Assembly (NCBI GenBank): GCA_964491875.1
Contig: CAZBIC010000035.1
Location: forward strand, 1 to 64,000
Direction: 5' to 3'
From: JADJPG01 sp964491875
GTDB lineage: Bacteria; Verrucomicrobiota; Verrucomicrobiia; Limisphaerales; JADJPG01
DNA length: 64,000 nt
The translations under genes and the position numbers were made by a program. The notes beneath the pieces are model-generated. The model saw only the letters and a program-made list of their open reading frames with translations. It ran no database searches and was not told the origin of the DNA. The stretch's first letter is position 1; each line of letters starts with the position of its first letter. Positions 34,070 to 43,161 of the stretch are shown here, piece by piece.

Positions 34070-35992
34070 ATGAACACAGAGATTCGCCATAGACCGGTGT
34101 GCATCAAGCCGCTGGCAAACTTTCCACTAGCGACACCAGCGCGCTGCGTCTGGTCATTGACGGCAACTGCGGGCCTGTGCCTGGCGTTTGCGGCGGGCGC
34201 GGCCAGCTTGGTTCCGGTGGTTCCGCCCAGTTTCAACGTTCCGGAAATTGGTTACTACGGCTGCTGGGTATATCCAAACGGTGGCTGGATATTGGTCACG
34301 GGCAATCCCGGTGACGAGAACGCCAATCCGTGCCTGACAGCCACCGGCGCGACGGTGAAGCGGACCGGGATGTATTCCACCACAGGGGTGAACATCGCCG
34401 AGGCCTGGTGCGAGCCGAACTTTTACTGGATTTACGAAGGCGCCGGCACGGGTCCGCTGGGAGCCGTCTTTGGTGACGCGTCCAACTCGCGCAACGGCGG
34501 GTTCTGCTATTTCAACCTCACGGTGGGAGATTCTCTGCGCACGGATATCCGTTATCCGCGACCGCCCCTGCCCCCGCCTTCCAATACTTACCCGCTGCCC
34601 AGCGCCAGCGTGCCGTACGATTTCAATGTGAACACGTTCGTCACCCGGTTTCGGAACGCGATCAACACCGGCTCTCCTGTGGGCTACCAACTGGCGGTGC
34701 GCAATCCACAAGGCGTGCTCGTCCACAGCAGTGCCACAGGTTCGGTGACCGGCAACTCGGGACTGCCCGCGACGAACATGACGACGCTCCGCCGCTTCGA
34801 TGTCGCCAGCATGAGCAAGACGATTACGGCCACGGCGTTTGTCGCCGCGCTGGAAGATCTCGCCGAGCATGTGCCGAGCCTGGGCATCTCACTGGATTCC
34901 TCCATCGTCCCGTTCCTGCCCACCAACTGGAATCGCTCGAAGATCACCGGAGTGACCTTTCGCAGTTTGCTGCGGCATACGTCCGGCCTCACCGGCTTCA
35001 ATTCCGGCGCGGACACTTATGAAGATTTGAAACTGGTCGTCGAGGCCGGCCCCATCAGTTCCGATGTGGGAAAGTACCACTACCGCAACGCCAACTATTC
35101 CTTGATGCGCCTGCTGATTCCTTACGTCGTGGATGGACCGGCGGCCTACCGACCGTTTGAATCCAATCCGACGAAGAACGCCGCCATCACTGCCCTCTCG
35201 TATCGGAACTACGTTCGAGGCCGCATCTTTGGCTCCATCGGCCTTGGCAGCGTGGATGTCTTCCATGTTGGGCCGTTGCCGGAAACGATTTATTTCAACG
35301 CCAGTCGCCAGGCGATTCCCGACAACCTGAACATCCCCGGTTACATTCCGGACGTCATTGGCTACGACATGACGGCCAACGGCCAGGTGCTTACCGCCGG
35401 CTCCGGCAACTGGGATCTGTCCGCCGAGGAATACAGCCTGTTCATTACGCGACTGTGGCAGGGAAGGATCGTCTCGGCTGCGAGCGTGCACTCCATGATG
35501 CCCCGGGATGATCAGGCCGCGATTGGCGGCGGCACGGAAACGGCAACGGGGATTGGCATCTACGGCAGCCGAATGGCCGTGGGCGATCAGTTCTGGTGGA
35601 ATTACAACGAGAACGGTGGTGGAGGCCAAGGCGGCCCGCAGGGCATTTGGATGACGCTCTTCAATGGCTTCACCGTCGTCTATCTTTCCAACACGCCGGT
35701 CAACTTTGGCAAAGACATGTATCAGGTGATCGAGGAAAGCGCCCTTCCGGCGCTGCAGGTATCTTTGAAGATCCAGTCGGCCGTTCACAACTCCGCCACA
35801 GGCATCACGAGCCTCACATGGGTTTCACAACCCGGAGCCACTTACACGATTGAGCGATCCGCCAATGTAAGAAACTGGTCCGTGTTGAAAACCAACCATC
35901 CCAGCGGCGGCGCGTTGACGACCTACATCGACACCACTGGCGCTGGAACAGATCGCAGGTTCTATCGAGTTTTCTACACGCCGGCCGACTGA
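34070..35992 (+). CDS. Secreted serine hydrolase (class C beta-lactamase/DD-peptidase fold)
   Basis: About 640 residues from MNTEIRHRPVCIK, with a hydrophobic signal (VWSLTATAGLCLAFAAGAAS). An N-terminal domain of about 130 residues with four Cys is unassigned. The beta-lactamase-like domain starts near residue 175: the active-site SxxK is SMSK in FDVASMSKTITATAF, RHTSGLTGF is the conserved loop, and YRN (HYRNANYSLM) supplies the second motif. A C-terminal GATYTIERSANVRNWSVL...FYRVFY module is typical of secreted proteins in this lineage. Candidate substrates are peptidoglycan peptides or esters. It lies between the two halves of the exporter locus with no obvious link to it. Confidence 0.85.
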   Translation: MNTEIRHRPVCIKPLANFPLATPARCVWSLTATAGLCLAFAAGAASLVPVVPPSFNVPEIGYYGCWVYPNGGWILVTGNPGDENANPCLTATGATVKRTGMYSTTGVNIAEAWCEPNFYWIYEGAGTGPLGAVFGDASNSRNGGFCYFNLTVGDSLRTDIRYPRPPLPPPSNTYPLPSASVPYDFNVNTFVTRFRNAINTGSPVGYQLAVRNPQGVLVHSSATGSVTGNSGLPATNMTTLRRFDVASMSKTITATAFVAALEDLAEHVPSLGISLDSSIVPFLPTNWNRSKITGVTFRSLLRHTSGLTGFNSGADTYEDLKLVVEAGPISSDVGKYHYRNANYSLMRLLIPYVVDGPAAYRPFESNPTKNAAITALSYRNYVRGRIFGSIGLGSVDVFHVGPLPETIYFNASRQAIPDNLNIPGYIPDVIGYDMTANGQVLTAGSGNWDLSAEEYSLFITRLWQGRIVSAASVHSMMPRDDQAAIGGGTETATGIGIYGSRMAVGDQFWWNYNENGGGGQGGPQGIWMTLFNGFTVVYLSNTPVNFGKDMYQVIEESALPALQVSLKIQSAVHNSATGITSLTWVSQPGATYTIERSANVRNWSVLKTNHPSGGALTTYIDTTGAGTDRRFYRVFYTPAD

Positions 35993-36228
35993 CTGTGGCA
36001 TGGGCAATAGGGGGGCATGCGACAGGGCTCGGTCCGCACGTCATTTACGCAAGTGTTCGGACGAAGCCGCTTTCAAGACGCTCATGGGACTTGTTACCCG
36101 CGTGGCAATGAAGACCGGCATGTCGTTGGCCAAGGCGAATTCAGGACAGCCATTTGGTGATACTCCGTTCCCTTCGTCCGCAAAGAAACGGAGTTGGGCA
36201 TAACTGTTTGGCATCCTAGAGTGCCGCC

Positions 36229-37755
36229 ATGCGATCGCTGTTTGTCGTTCTGATCGTGGCCGCGTTTTCGATGGCCAATATTCCTGCCGCCGAGCGGATC
36301 AATCATGCGGGGCGCATCCTTGGGCCGGTCCCCGTAATGACGAACGCCGTTCTCTTCAACACGCCCGAGGCGGATGCCGTCATGGCCACGCTGCAACTCT
36401 TCCCGCGTGACAACGCCTGGAACGAGGACATCTCGCGGCGTCCGCTGCTGGCGAATTCCGATGCGATGATCTCGCAGATTTTCTCGGAGCTGAACGCCGT
36501 GGGCACGAACAGCCCCAAGTTGCGCGCGTTCAAGGAAATGAATTTCGTGCTCGTGCCCACCAGCCAGCCGCCCGTCCCGATCCGCTTTGTCACGTATGAG
36601 GATGAATCGGATCCAAGCCCGTATCCGATCCCGGCCAACCTGCCCATCGAGGGATGGCCTGCGGAAACGGGCAGCCGGACGCTGGAACAGGTGCAGCGCG
36701 CCACGGGCGGGGACCGGCATTCCATCATCATCCAACCCGGCAGCGGGACGATCTGGGAAACGTGGCAGACGCGATTGACTAGCAGCGCCATCCCCTGGCA
36801 GGCCGCGAACGGCGCAAAGTTCAGCCTCACGAACAATACTCTGCGGCCGGCGGGCTGGACCTCGGCGGACGCGGCGGGGCTGTCGATGCTGGGCGGATTG
36901 GTGCGCTTCGATGAATGTGAGCGCGGCGAGATCGAGCACGCTTTGCGGATGATTGTGAAGCACACACGCCGCGAATACATCTACCCAGCCACGCATCACG
37001 CCTCGTCCCCTTCCACGACGAATCCGAACATCCCGGCGATGGGCCAGCGCTTGCGGCTGAAGGCGGACTTCGTCGTGCCTGCGAACTGGACGAAGCAGGA
37101 GAAGGCCGTCGCCGCGGCGCTCAAGAAATACGGCGGATTGATCGCGGATAACAGCAGCAGCTTCTTCTCGATCTCCGTGGTTCCGGACCAACGTTGGCCC
37201 TCGGGCGCGTTCAGTCACATCACGGGGTTGTCCGTCACGAACTTTGAAGTCGTTCAAACCACCGGCGCGAATGAAGGTCCACGTTCACCGGGCGCACCAG
37301 TGGCGGATGCCGGCCCTGACCAGAACGTTGCTCGCGGTGCCCTGGTGAATCTTGCGGGCCGTGTGCTGTATACCAATGCGGCTCCCTTGATGACTCAGTG
37401 GCGGGTTTACTCAGGACCCGGAACGGTGACATTCGGCAACACGAATCAAACGAACACCACGGCGACGTTCAGCGCCGCCGGCCAGTACACGCTGATGCTG
37501 AAGGCAGACAATGGCATTCACACTCCGGCGTATGACGCACTGGTGATCACGGTGCAGGATGCGATTCAGATGAGCATCCAGCGCACAGGCAGCAATGTAG
37601 TGCTGAGCTGGGCGGGCGGAACGGCTCCGTATCAACTGGAGAATTCTCCATCGCTCCCCGCCACCCAGTGGCTCGCGGCGGGAACCTTCACGACGAACAG
37701 CGCGACTGTGGCTCTCGGATCGAACGCGATGTTCTTCCGCGTGCGCGGCCAGTGA
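36229..37755 (+). CDS. Secreted protein of unknown function with PKD-like domain
   Basis: A 508-residue protein with a signal peptide (MRSLFVVLIVAAFSMANIPAAE). A domain of about 330 residues contains LFPRDNAWNEDISRRPLLANS and a central HTRREYIYPATHHASS ... MGQRLRLKADF stretch. I recall this arrangement in uncharacterised secreted bacterial proteins; no catalytic activity is known to me. A PKD-like domain (about 350-440, ADAGPDQNVARGALVNLAG) and a short C-terminal module (YQLENSPSLPATQWL) follow. Start has a hydrophobic N-terminus directly after ATG. Monocistronic by its spacing. Confidence 0.75.
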   Translation: MRSLFVVLIVAAFSMANIPAAERINHAGRILGPVPVMTNAVLFNTPEADAVMATLQLFPRDNAWNEDISRRPLLANSDAMISQIFSELNAVGTNSPKLRAFKEMNFVLVPTSQPPVPIRFVTYEDESDPSPYPIPANLPIEGWPAETGSRTLEQVQRATGGDRHSIIIQPGSGTIWETWQTRLTSSAIPWQAANGAKFSLTNNTLRPAGWTSADAAGLSMLGGLVRFDECERGEIEHALRMIVKHTRREYIYPATHHASSPSTTNPNIPAMGQRLRLKADFVVPANWTKQEKAVAAALKKYGGLIADNSSSFFSISVVPDQRWPSGAFSHITGLSVTNFEVVQTTGANEGPRSPGAPVADAGPDQNVARGALVNLAGRVLYTNAAPLMTQWRVYSGPGTVTFGNTNQTNTTATFSAAGQYTLMLKADNGIHTPAYDALVITVQDAIQMSIQRTGSNVVLSWAGGTAPYQLENSPSLPATQWLAAGTFTTNSATVALGSNAMFFRVRGQ

Positions 37756-37829
37756 GGTGGAAACGAAAAAAATCGGAACGAGCTTCGCGAGATGAAGTAG
37801 CTTGAGCTACTTCTCCAATTCATCCCGTC

Positions 37830-38240
37830 CTACTCAGGCCACAATCCCGGCGTCGCGAGTTCGACGGCGTGATTATCGGGGTCGCGAAAGTACAAACTGA
37901 TGCCTCCGCCGGGCCAGTGAAAGCGGCTCTCCAGCGCGATGCCGAGTTCTTTAAGGCGTTGCTCCCACGCGGCGGATTCGCCAGGAGCGATGCCAAAGCA
38001 GACGTGCAGTGGCCCCGCGCCGTCATGACTCGGAATCAAGCCGCCGTCGAGAATGGTTGGTTGCAACGAAGCGCCCCGTACGAAGAGAAGTAGAACTTGG
38101 CACTCCGCAACTCGCAGGGCGCAAAGACGCTCGTCACGTCGAATGACCCGACAGCCGAGCAGGTCCGTGTAGAATTTCGTCGAGCGCTCCAGGTCGTCGA
38201 CATAGAGGGCGCTTTCGGTGATTCCAGTAGCTTTTAACAT
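37830..38240 (-). CDS. VOC family protein (glyoxalase/bleomycin-resistance fold)
   Basis: A 136-residue single-domain VOC protein. ALYVDDLERSTKFYTDLLG opens the first beta-alpha-beta module, and GGISLYFRDPDNHAVELATPG closes the second with the usual metal-binding Glu. LHVCFGI carries the middle His. Such enzymes bind a divalent metal and act as glyoxalases, dioxygenases or isomerases, or bind antibiotics; the substrate is unknown. Last gene of a minus-strand group with the cupin and cyclase genes, 42 nt after the cupin gene, opposite a LysR regulator. Confidence 0.85.
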   Translation of the reverse strand: MLKATGITESALYVDDLERSTKFYTDLLGCRVIRRDERLCALRVAECQVLLLFVRGASLQPTILDGGLIPSHDGAGPLHVCFGIAPGESAAWEQRLKELGIALESRFHWPGGGISLYFRDPDNHAVELATPGLWPE

Positions 38241-38282
38241 GGTGAACTGATGTGGCGTGTCGTCATCGCGCGCGACATGGGG

Positions 38283-38819
38283 TCAAGGATTGGACGTGTT
38301 GTCGGGCAAGCCCGACCCGTTTTCGTCTTCAACAAAGTGCATTCCCAGCCCGGCCGCAAGCGCGGCGATGTGCTTCATATCCGGACCGGCGGAGCGCTGG
38401 AATTCCTCCGCGCACTCTGCGAACCAATCGTCAAAGCCAGCGGGAGACAGGGTGACCAGGAGGCGTAGCGTCGTCGCACCCACGTTCTTGAATGCATGCA
38501 GCGTGCGGCGCGGGACAAAAACCGCGCTACCGGGCGAAACCTCTTCCCAGCGCCCGTTGCGGTAGAAGGCCGGGCGACCTTCGAGCACGTAGAACCATTC
38601 GTCCTCGCGTTCGTGATAATGCAGGGGCGAACCAAGACCCGGCGGAGCGTTGTCCAAAAACATCGTGACGCGTCCGTTGGTTTGTTTGCCACTCAACAGG
38701 AACTTAACCTCGTGACCGAAGGCGCGCATCACTGGCGCTTCCGAAAGAGCGGTGACGACGATATCCGTGTGTTTTGCGGAAGCTTCGTTGGGGTGTGACG
38801 TGGACGGGATGGCGTTCAT
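38283..38819 (-). CDS. Cupin domain protein
   Basis: A 178-residue single cupin. The metal-binding motif is HYHEREDEWFYVLEGRPAFY (His, His, Glu), with the second motif in HAFKNVGATTLRLLVTLSP (His). The C-terminal 40 residues are helical. Cupins of this size are often dioxygenases or sugar/quercetin-type enzymes; no substrate can be assigned. It lies 38 nt downstream of the cyclase gene in a probable cyclase-cupin-VOC operon. Confidence 0.85.
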   Translation of the reverse strand: MNAIPSTSHPNEASAKHTDIVVTALSEAPVMRAFGHEVKFLLSGKQTNGRVTMFLDNAPPGLGSPLHYHEREDEWFYVLEGRPAFYRNGRWEEVSPGSAVFVPRRTLHAFKNVGATTLRLLVTLSPAGFDDWFAECAEEFQRSAGPDMKHIAALAAGLGMHFVEDENGSGLPDNTSNP

Positions 38820-38857
38820 GGAGTTTCACCTTTCCATTTTGTTAACGCGAGAGGTCG

Positions 38858-39853
38858 CTATTTCCGGACTGGGATGGCAATGGGCCGCATTGGAGAGCCG
38901 CTGGCACCACGCAACTTCAGGGAGGCGGCGACGAAGGCGAATTCGTACACGCGATCTCGCGACAGTTCTTCGAGGAACATCTGCTCGATAAACATCACAC
39001 CGCGTTCCGCGAGCAGATAGGTATGCACGGGAACCCAGTTGTCAGCGCGTTCGGAGGGAAAGGCTTCCAGGCTCAAATTGTCCGCACCAAGAAGCATTGC
39101 GCCCTGGTCTTCGACCAGCCACTTCACCGCATCGAGGTTGATGCCGGGATACTCGTGAAGAAACTTTCCGGCGTCATGGTAGTGCCGGGCCTGGCCGGTG
39201 CGGATCAGCACCACGTCCCCTTTCTCCAGTGTGATGTTCTGGCGATGCAGCGCGCCTTTGAGGTCGGCGGAGTTCACGCGGTAGTTGTTGGTCAACGTCG
39301 TCACACCTTTGTAAGCCGCCACATCGATCATCACGCCGCGGGCGATGATGGGCGGAATGGTTTCAGCACCGGTCTTCTTCCAACCCTTGTCGCCGAGATG
39401 TTTCTCCGGCGTGAAACCGTTCCAGATTTTGCCTTCAAGGCCGAAGTGGTTCAGGGCGTCGATGTGCGTGCCCATGTGGGTGTACATCGAGATGGCGTCG
39501 CCTGTGTAGCTGACCTTGGAGTTCATGCGTTCGCCAAGACCGTTCGGGTTGTCCACGATCGTTCCGTGCGGGGTGTGCGTCAGCCAGTATTGGTAACCCG
39601 GATCGCCGAGGTGATGAAAACTCGGCATGCCGACGAAGTATTCCACGCTCAGGTCGTAGGTTTTGCCCGCGCTAATCCGGGAGAGAATCTTCAGGCGTGA
39701 AGCATCAGTCATCATGTTAAGCGCGCCGATCTCATCATTCGGCCCCCAGGGACTGCGGCCGACGGTTTCGTTCGATTGTGGATGCGCGACGTTGGTGACG
39801 ATGAGCCAAGCGGCAGTGAGCGTTTTGAGTTTTGCATTCATGGTCGTATTCAT
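38858..39853 (-). CDS. Cyclase family protein (kynurenine-formamidase-like), probably exported
   Basis: About 331 residues from MNTTMNAKLKTLTAAWLIVTNVAHPQS, a probable signal peptide; 15 more codons are open upstream. The metal-binding signature HxGTHxDxxxH is present as HMGTHIDALNHF, with GDVVLIRTGQ and LLGADNLSLEAFPSE downstream, all typical of the cyclase/KynB-like metal-dependent hydrolase fold. The opening GPNDEIGALNMMTDASRL is shared with longer family members. Likely hydrolyses an amide or lactone. Divergent from a LysR gene with a perfect T-N11-A site between them, so it is probably the regulated first gene. Confidence 0.85.
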   Translation of the reverse strand: MNTTMNAKLKTLTAAWLIVTNVAHPQSNETVGRSPWGPNDEIGALNMMTDASRLKILSRISAGKTYDLSVEYFVGMPSFHHLGDPGYQYWLTHTPHGTIVDNPNGLGERMNSKVSYTGDAISMYTHMGTHIDALNHFGLEGKIWNGFTPEKHLGDKGWKKTGAETIPPIIARGVMIDVAAYKGVTTLTNNYRVNSADLKGALHRQNITLEKGDVVLIRTGQARHYHDAGKFLHEYPGINLDAVKWLVEDQGAMLLGADNLSLEAFPSERADNWVPVHTYLLAERGVMFIEQMFLEELSRDRVYEFAFVAASLKLRGASGSPMRPIAIPVRK

Positions 39854-39913
39854 GTGCGACCACGCTACGCCGGGCTCCGCAGTGCCCGGAAATATCATGT
39901 TGCTTGAGTCGTA

Positions 39914-39928
39914 ATACCCGCCGGGTAT
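39914..39928. promoter_or_regulatory. Probable LysR-type binding site
   Basis: ATACCCG-C-CGGGTAT, a perfect 15-bp dyad containing the T-N11-A pattern of LysR-type regulators (T at 39915, A at 39927). It lies 15 nt before the LysR start and 61 nt before the divergent cyclase start, well placed to control both. Confidence 0.75.
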
Positions 39929-39942
39929 CGTCGGGCACAGTT

Positions 39943-40839
39943 ATGGAACTGCGACATCTCCGTTATTTCGTTGCTGTAGCCGAAGAGCAGAACGTGACGC
40001 GCGCGGCTGCAAAGCTGCACGTTTCCCAACCGCCGTTGACCCGGCAGATTCGAGACCTCGAAGAAGAACTTGGAGTGGTGCTTTTCGAGCGCAACGGAAA
40101 ATCCATCCGCCTGACCGAAGTCGGGCGCGTGTTCCTGGCCGAGGCGCAAGCATCGCTGAAAAGAGTGGACGAGGCCGTGCAGGCCGTTCGTGCCGCCGCT
40201 GCCGGACAGCAATGTGAACTGCACGTTGGTTATGCCCCGTCTCCCACGATCGAGATTCTGCCGCGAGTCTTGCGCGCCTTTCAGAACAAGGCACCCAACG
40301 TCCGAGTCACCCTCCACGATCACTCGTCGCCAGAGATGCTCGCAGGACTGCGCGAGGGTCGGTTGCATGCAGCTTTCATGATGCAGCCGTCCAAACAAGC
40401 CGCGCGTGGTTTGGTCTTCGAGAAACTGTGCGCGTATCCAATCGTCGTCGCAGTTCCGCCGAAGCATCGACTGGCAAGAGAGAGCGCGTTGACCTTGGAA
40501 TGTGTTTTGGCCGAACCGTTGGTGGCCTACTCGCGCAAGGAGTATCCGGACTACCACGAACTGCTCGCGCGCATCGCAGGACGGATGGCGAGACGGTTGC
40601 GATTCGCGGAGGAATGCGACAGCGGAACAAGCCTCATCACGGCGGTGGAATCCGGCAAAGGCATAGCCATCACCTCCGCCAGCCTGGCGCACTCCGCCGG
40701 GCGACGCCTGCGTTTTATTCCATTGAAACCAGCGCCGGCTCCGGCCGTCGTCGGCGTTGCGTTCTCGAAACGGGGAGCGACCGCGCAGGTTCAGTCTTTC
40801 GTCGCTGCGGCGATGTCGGTCTCTCAGCACAACACCTAG
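39943..40839 (+). CDS. LysR family transcriptional regulator
   Basis: A 298-residue regulator. The N-terminal winged HTH is MELRHLRYFVAVAEEQNVTRAAAKLHVSQPPLTRQIRDLEEELG, the canonical LysR opening, which fixes the start at 39943. The effector domain follows (ELHVGYAPSPTIEILPRVLRAF ... VLAEPLVAYSR), as in the CatR/CbnR/BenM-like group that senses aromatic-pathway intermediates. The divergent cyclase-cupin-VOC genes are the likely targets via the dyad at 39914-39928. Confidence 0.93.
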   Translation: MELRHLRYFVAVAEEQNVTRAAAKLHVSQPPLTRQIRDLEEELGVVLFERNGKSIRLTEVGRVFLAEAQASLKRVDEAVQAVRAAAAGQQCELHVGYAPSPTIEILPRVLRAFQNKAPNVRVTLHDHSSPEMLAGLREGRLHAAFMMQPSKQAARGLVFEKLCAYPIVVAVPPKHRLARESALTLECVLAEPLVAYSRKEYPDYHELLARIAGRMARRLRFAEECDSGTSLITAVESGKGIAITSASLAHSAGRRLRFIPLKPAPAPAVVGVAFSKRGATAQVQSFVAAAMSVSQHNT

Positions 40840-40893
40840 CCGACTGAGTCGGGCTCGAAGGCGCCTAGCGCCGGGCCACTTCATCCAATTGCG

Positions 40894-41601
40894 TTATGGG
40901 TGAGTCTTCGTGAGTCGCGCTACTTCGTCGGCAATCTTCGAGGCCGTCTGCCGGACATTTCGCTCAAGATCCTTCCCGGCGATTATGAAGCGGGCCGCGA
41001 CCCCGGCGGGACCGAGCACGATGGTTGGTCCGGCACCGGGCGCCTTGCCGCTGTCGGCCTTCGTGTGCAATTCGTGGAAGCGCGTCGGAGTGCCAAGGGA
41101 CAGGTCGTTGATGTCCACAATCTCTTGCACGTCGGACTTGCCAGAGCCAAAGCCGACGACGGCGCGGCGTAGCTGATTGCCGTGGTTTGCCCGGGCGAAC
41201 ACGCCACGCACCAGCCAGCCGGTAGTCGGGAGCGGATTGGTGGCTGCAAGACGACGCGCGCTCAACCCGGCATCGGTGAGTTCGTCAACCAGCGACACGC
41301 TCATGGAATTCACCAACTCGCGGGCGACGGCTTCGGGATTTTTCGGTGTTCCTGGCATTGGTGGCAAAGCTCCGTTCAGGACGCCCGGCAATCTCGGCGG
41401 AGCCGGCACGATGCCGGGATCGGCTTTCACGTTCGCCGCGTCCATCGCGAAGTCCGACACGTAGATAACCGTCGGCTTCACAGCGCGAGCGGAGTCGAGC
41501 GATTGTTGATGGGTAATCTTGGCACTGCCACAGCCGGAAAGGAGCCCGCACAGACTGCCGGTCATGGCGGCAAGTTTGAACGGGGTCGATGTAATCTTCA
41601 T
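40894..41601 (-). CDS. DUF4410-like lipoprotein
   Basis: A 235-residue lipoprotein: MKITSTPFKLAAMTGSLCGLLSGC with LSGC lipobox. The body has TVIYVSDFAMD near the start and GWLVRGVFARANHGNQLRRAVVGFGSGKSDVQ, a pattern I associate with DUF4410, then a C-terminal ERNVRQTASKIADEVARL helix. The role is unknown; such proteins may modulate envelope processes. It follows the ABC permease gene on the same strand (77 nt gap), so it may belong to the exporter. The open frame extends far upstream into the permease gene, but the lipoprotein signal sets the start. Confidence 0.78.
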   Translation of the reverse strand: MKITSTPFKLAAMTGSLCGLLSGCGSAKITHQQSLDSARAVKPTVIYVSDFAMDAANVKADPGIVPAPPRLPGVLNGALPPMPGTPKNPEAVARELVNSMSVSLVDELTDAGLSARRLAATNPLPTTGWLVRGVFARANHGNQLRRAVVGFGSGKSDVQEIVDINDLSLGTPTRFHELHTKADSGKAPGAGPTIVLGPAGVAARFIIAGKDLERNVRQTASKIADEVARLTKTHP

Positions 41602-41678
41602 CGGTGTGAATTCGTGTTTATCCGTGGTTGCTAGTTTTTTGAGTGCTGCTGCAGTGCTTCGTCGCACTCGCGGTCTGT

Positions 41679-42818
41679 TTAGCCGCGGAAGACTACGGCG
41701 GGTTCGAGGCTGCGGATTTTCCGGATGCCGAGGGACGCGGCGAGCCAGCAGATGAACAGGATGGCGACGAGGGTAATCACCGGTAGCTGCCAGGGCATGA
41801 AGAACGGCGGCATGCCTTTCTCCAACACGATCATGCCGAACAGAGTCGCGAGTCCGACACCGCAGCCGTAGCCAATAAGGCCGACAGTGAGCGTCTGGAG
41901 CATGACCATGCGGGCGAGAACTTTGTCGGATGCGCCCATTGCCTTCAGCGCGCCGAGGTTTCGCAGGTTTTCCAGCACGAACGAGTAGAATGTCTGGCTG
42001 CTGATCGCGAGGCCGACAATGAAGCCGAGCAGGACGGTCGCACCGAACGCGACCGGAATGCCCGTGTTCTTGATAAACCACCACACTGTAATCCAGAAGA
42101 ACTCACTCTTGGTATACGCCTTGAGTCCGGTCGCAGCGCTGATGCGACGGGCGACGACGGCGGGGTCTTCGCCCGCTGCGGCTCCGGCGAGCACGCACGA
42201 TAGCATCTTCCGCTGGTTCGGCGCGTATTGCACCGCTTGGTCGTAGGTGGTGAAAAGGTACGGGTTTCCCGAGAACGACATGCGCGTTTTGCAGATGCCG
42301 ACGACGCGCGCTTCCTTGTCGTTGATCTCGAAGACGTCGCCGACAGCGATGGGTTTTGTTGGATCGCGACTGAGCTTCTGCGTGCCGTATTCGTCGAGGA
42401 TGACGGTGTTCGGCAGACGCAGGTCATCGAGGCGGCCTGCAACAATCTCCTTCGGCGCTCCTGCAAAGGTTGTTGCATCGATGCCGATCAATTGGACGAA
42501 CTTGAACGAGCCGTCGCGCATGCGCGTACGGAGGTTGCCCTGGTAGAACGGCGTGGCCCACGCGACGCCTTCGACGGAGCGAACGCGATTGACGTCCGTG
42601 TCGCGCATGGCTTCGGTGTCATTGACTTGTTCGACCATCGGATCGACGACCCAAATGGGTGCGTTAACGTTGTCGAGTGTGGAGCCGCACCACTGCATGA
42701 TGCCGCAGAAGATGCCGGCTTGTTCGGTCATGAGCAGCGACGCGAAGGTGAGGCCGCTGATGAGCATGATGTATTTGGCGCGGTCGCCGAGGAGCATTTT
42801 GAGAGCAAGGTCGAGCAT
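41679..42818 (-). CDS. FtsX/DevC-like ABC transporter permease
   Basis: A 379-residue permease with four membrane segments: one near the N-terminus (YIMLISGLTFASLLMTEQAGIF), a large periplasmic domain (about 45-250, MacB_PCD type), and three C-terminal helices including GATVLLGFIVGLAISSQTFYSFVLENLRNLGALKAMGASDKVLARMVMLQTL, the FtsX-like core. It lacks a fused ATPase, so it needs a separate one; the ATPase at 33122-33835 is of the matching class. It is preceded by a small ORF and a 20-bp motif identical to the one before the ATPase operon. Confidence 0.9.
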   Translation of the reverse strand: MLDLALKMLLGDRAKYIMLISGLTFASLLMTEQAGIFCGIMQWCGSTLDNVNAPIWVVDPMVEQVNDTEAMRDTDVNRVRSVEGVAWATPFYQGNLRTRMRDGSFKFVQLIGIDATTFAGAPKEIVAGRLDDLRLPNTVILDEYGTQKLSRDPTKPIAVGDVFEINDKEARVVGICKTRMSFSGNPYLFTTYDQAVQYAPNQRKMLSCVLAGAAAGEDPAVVARRISAATGLKAYTKSEFFWITVWWFIKNTGIPVAFGATVLLGFIVGLAISSQTFYSFVLENLRNLGALKAMGASDKVLARMVMLQTLTVGLIGYGCGVGLATLFGMIVLEKGMPPFFMPWQLPVITLVAILFICWLAASLGIRKIRSLEPAVVFRG

Positions 42819-42866
42819 AGGAAAGGGTGTTGAGTGGTTTGAGTTGAGAACTAGATCTCGGATTCG

Positions 42867-43127
42867 TCAGCCGATCGGTTGGTGCATAGAGTCGAGGTAA
42901 TCACCGCCGGTGGCCTGCCAGTCGTCGAACTCGGCCTCGCGCAACGCGGCCAGCATCGCGCGACGGGTAAGGCAGGATTCGCGCCGGCGGGACGGAAACG
43001 AGATCCGGACCGGCCGGTTGTGTCTGGGAGCTGCGACGACCAGAAGGATGGAGGAGGTTTTCCAGAGTCCGCGATTTCCCACTTCAGCGGCTGGTTCAGT
43101 TTCACGAATCAGTTGTTGTTTTGTCAT
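42867..43127 (-). CDS. Small hypothetical protein in the permease leader
   Basis: An 86-codon frame from ATG 43127 (MTKQQLIRETEPAAE), ending 48 nt before the permease ATG. It has a moderately hydrophobic stretch (TSSILLVVAA) and an acidic C-terminal helix (MLAALREAEFDDWQATGG). No family is recognised and the ribosome-binding site is weak. It lies 34 nt downstream of the shared motif at 43162-43181, so it would be the first ORF on the permease transcript. It may be a real small gene, a translated leader or a coincidence. Confidence 0.35.
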   Translation of the reverse strand: MTKQQLIRETEPAAEVGNRGLWKTSSILLVVAAPRHNRPVRISFPSRRRESCLTRRAMLAALREAEFDDWQATGGDYLDSMHQPIG

Positions 43128-43161
43128 ACGCGCTCGTTGTAGCGCGCGGCATCCAGGGTCG

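Noticed and set aside
36094..37257. 387-codon minus-strand frame antisense to the secreted PKD-like protein gene
   Set aside because: No signal peptide or motif; the plus-strand frame has a signal peptide and lineage-typical C-terminal module.
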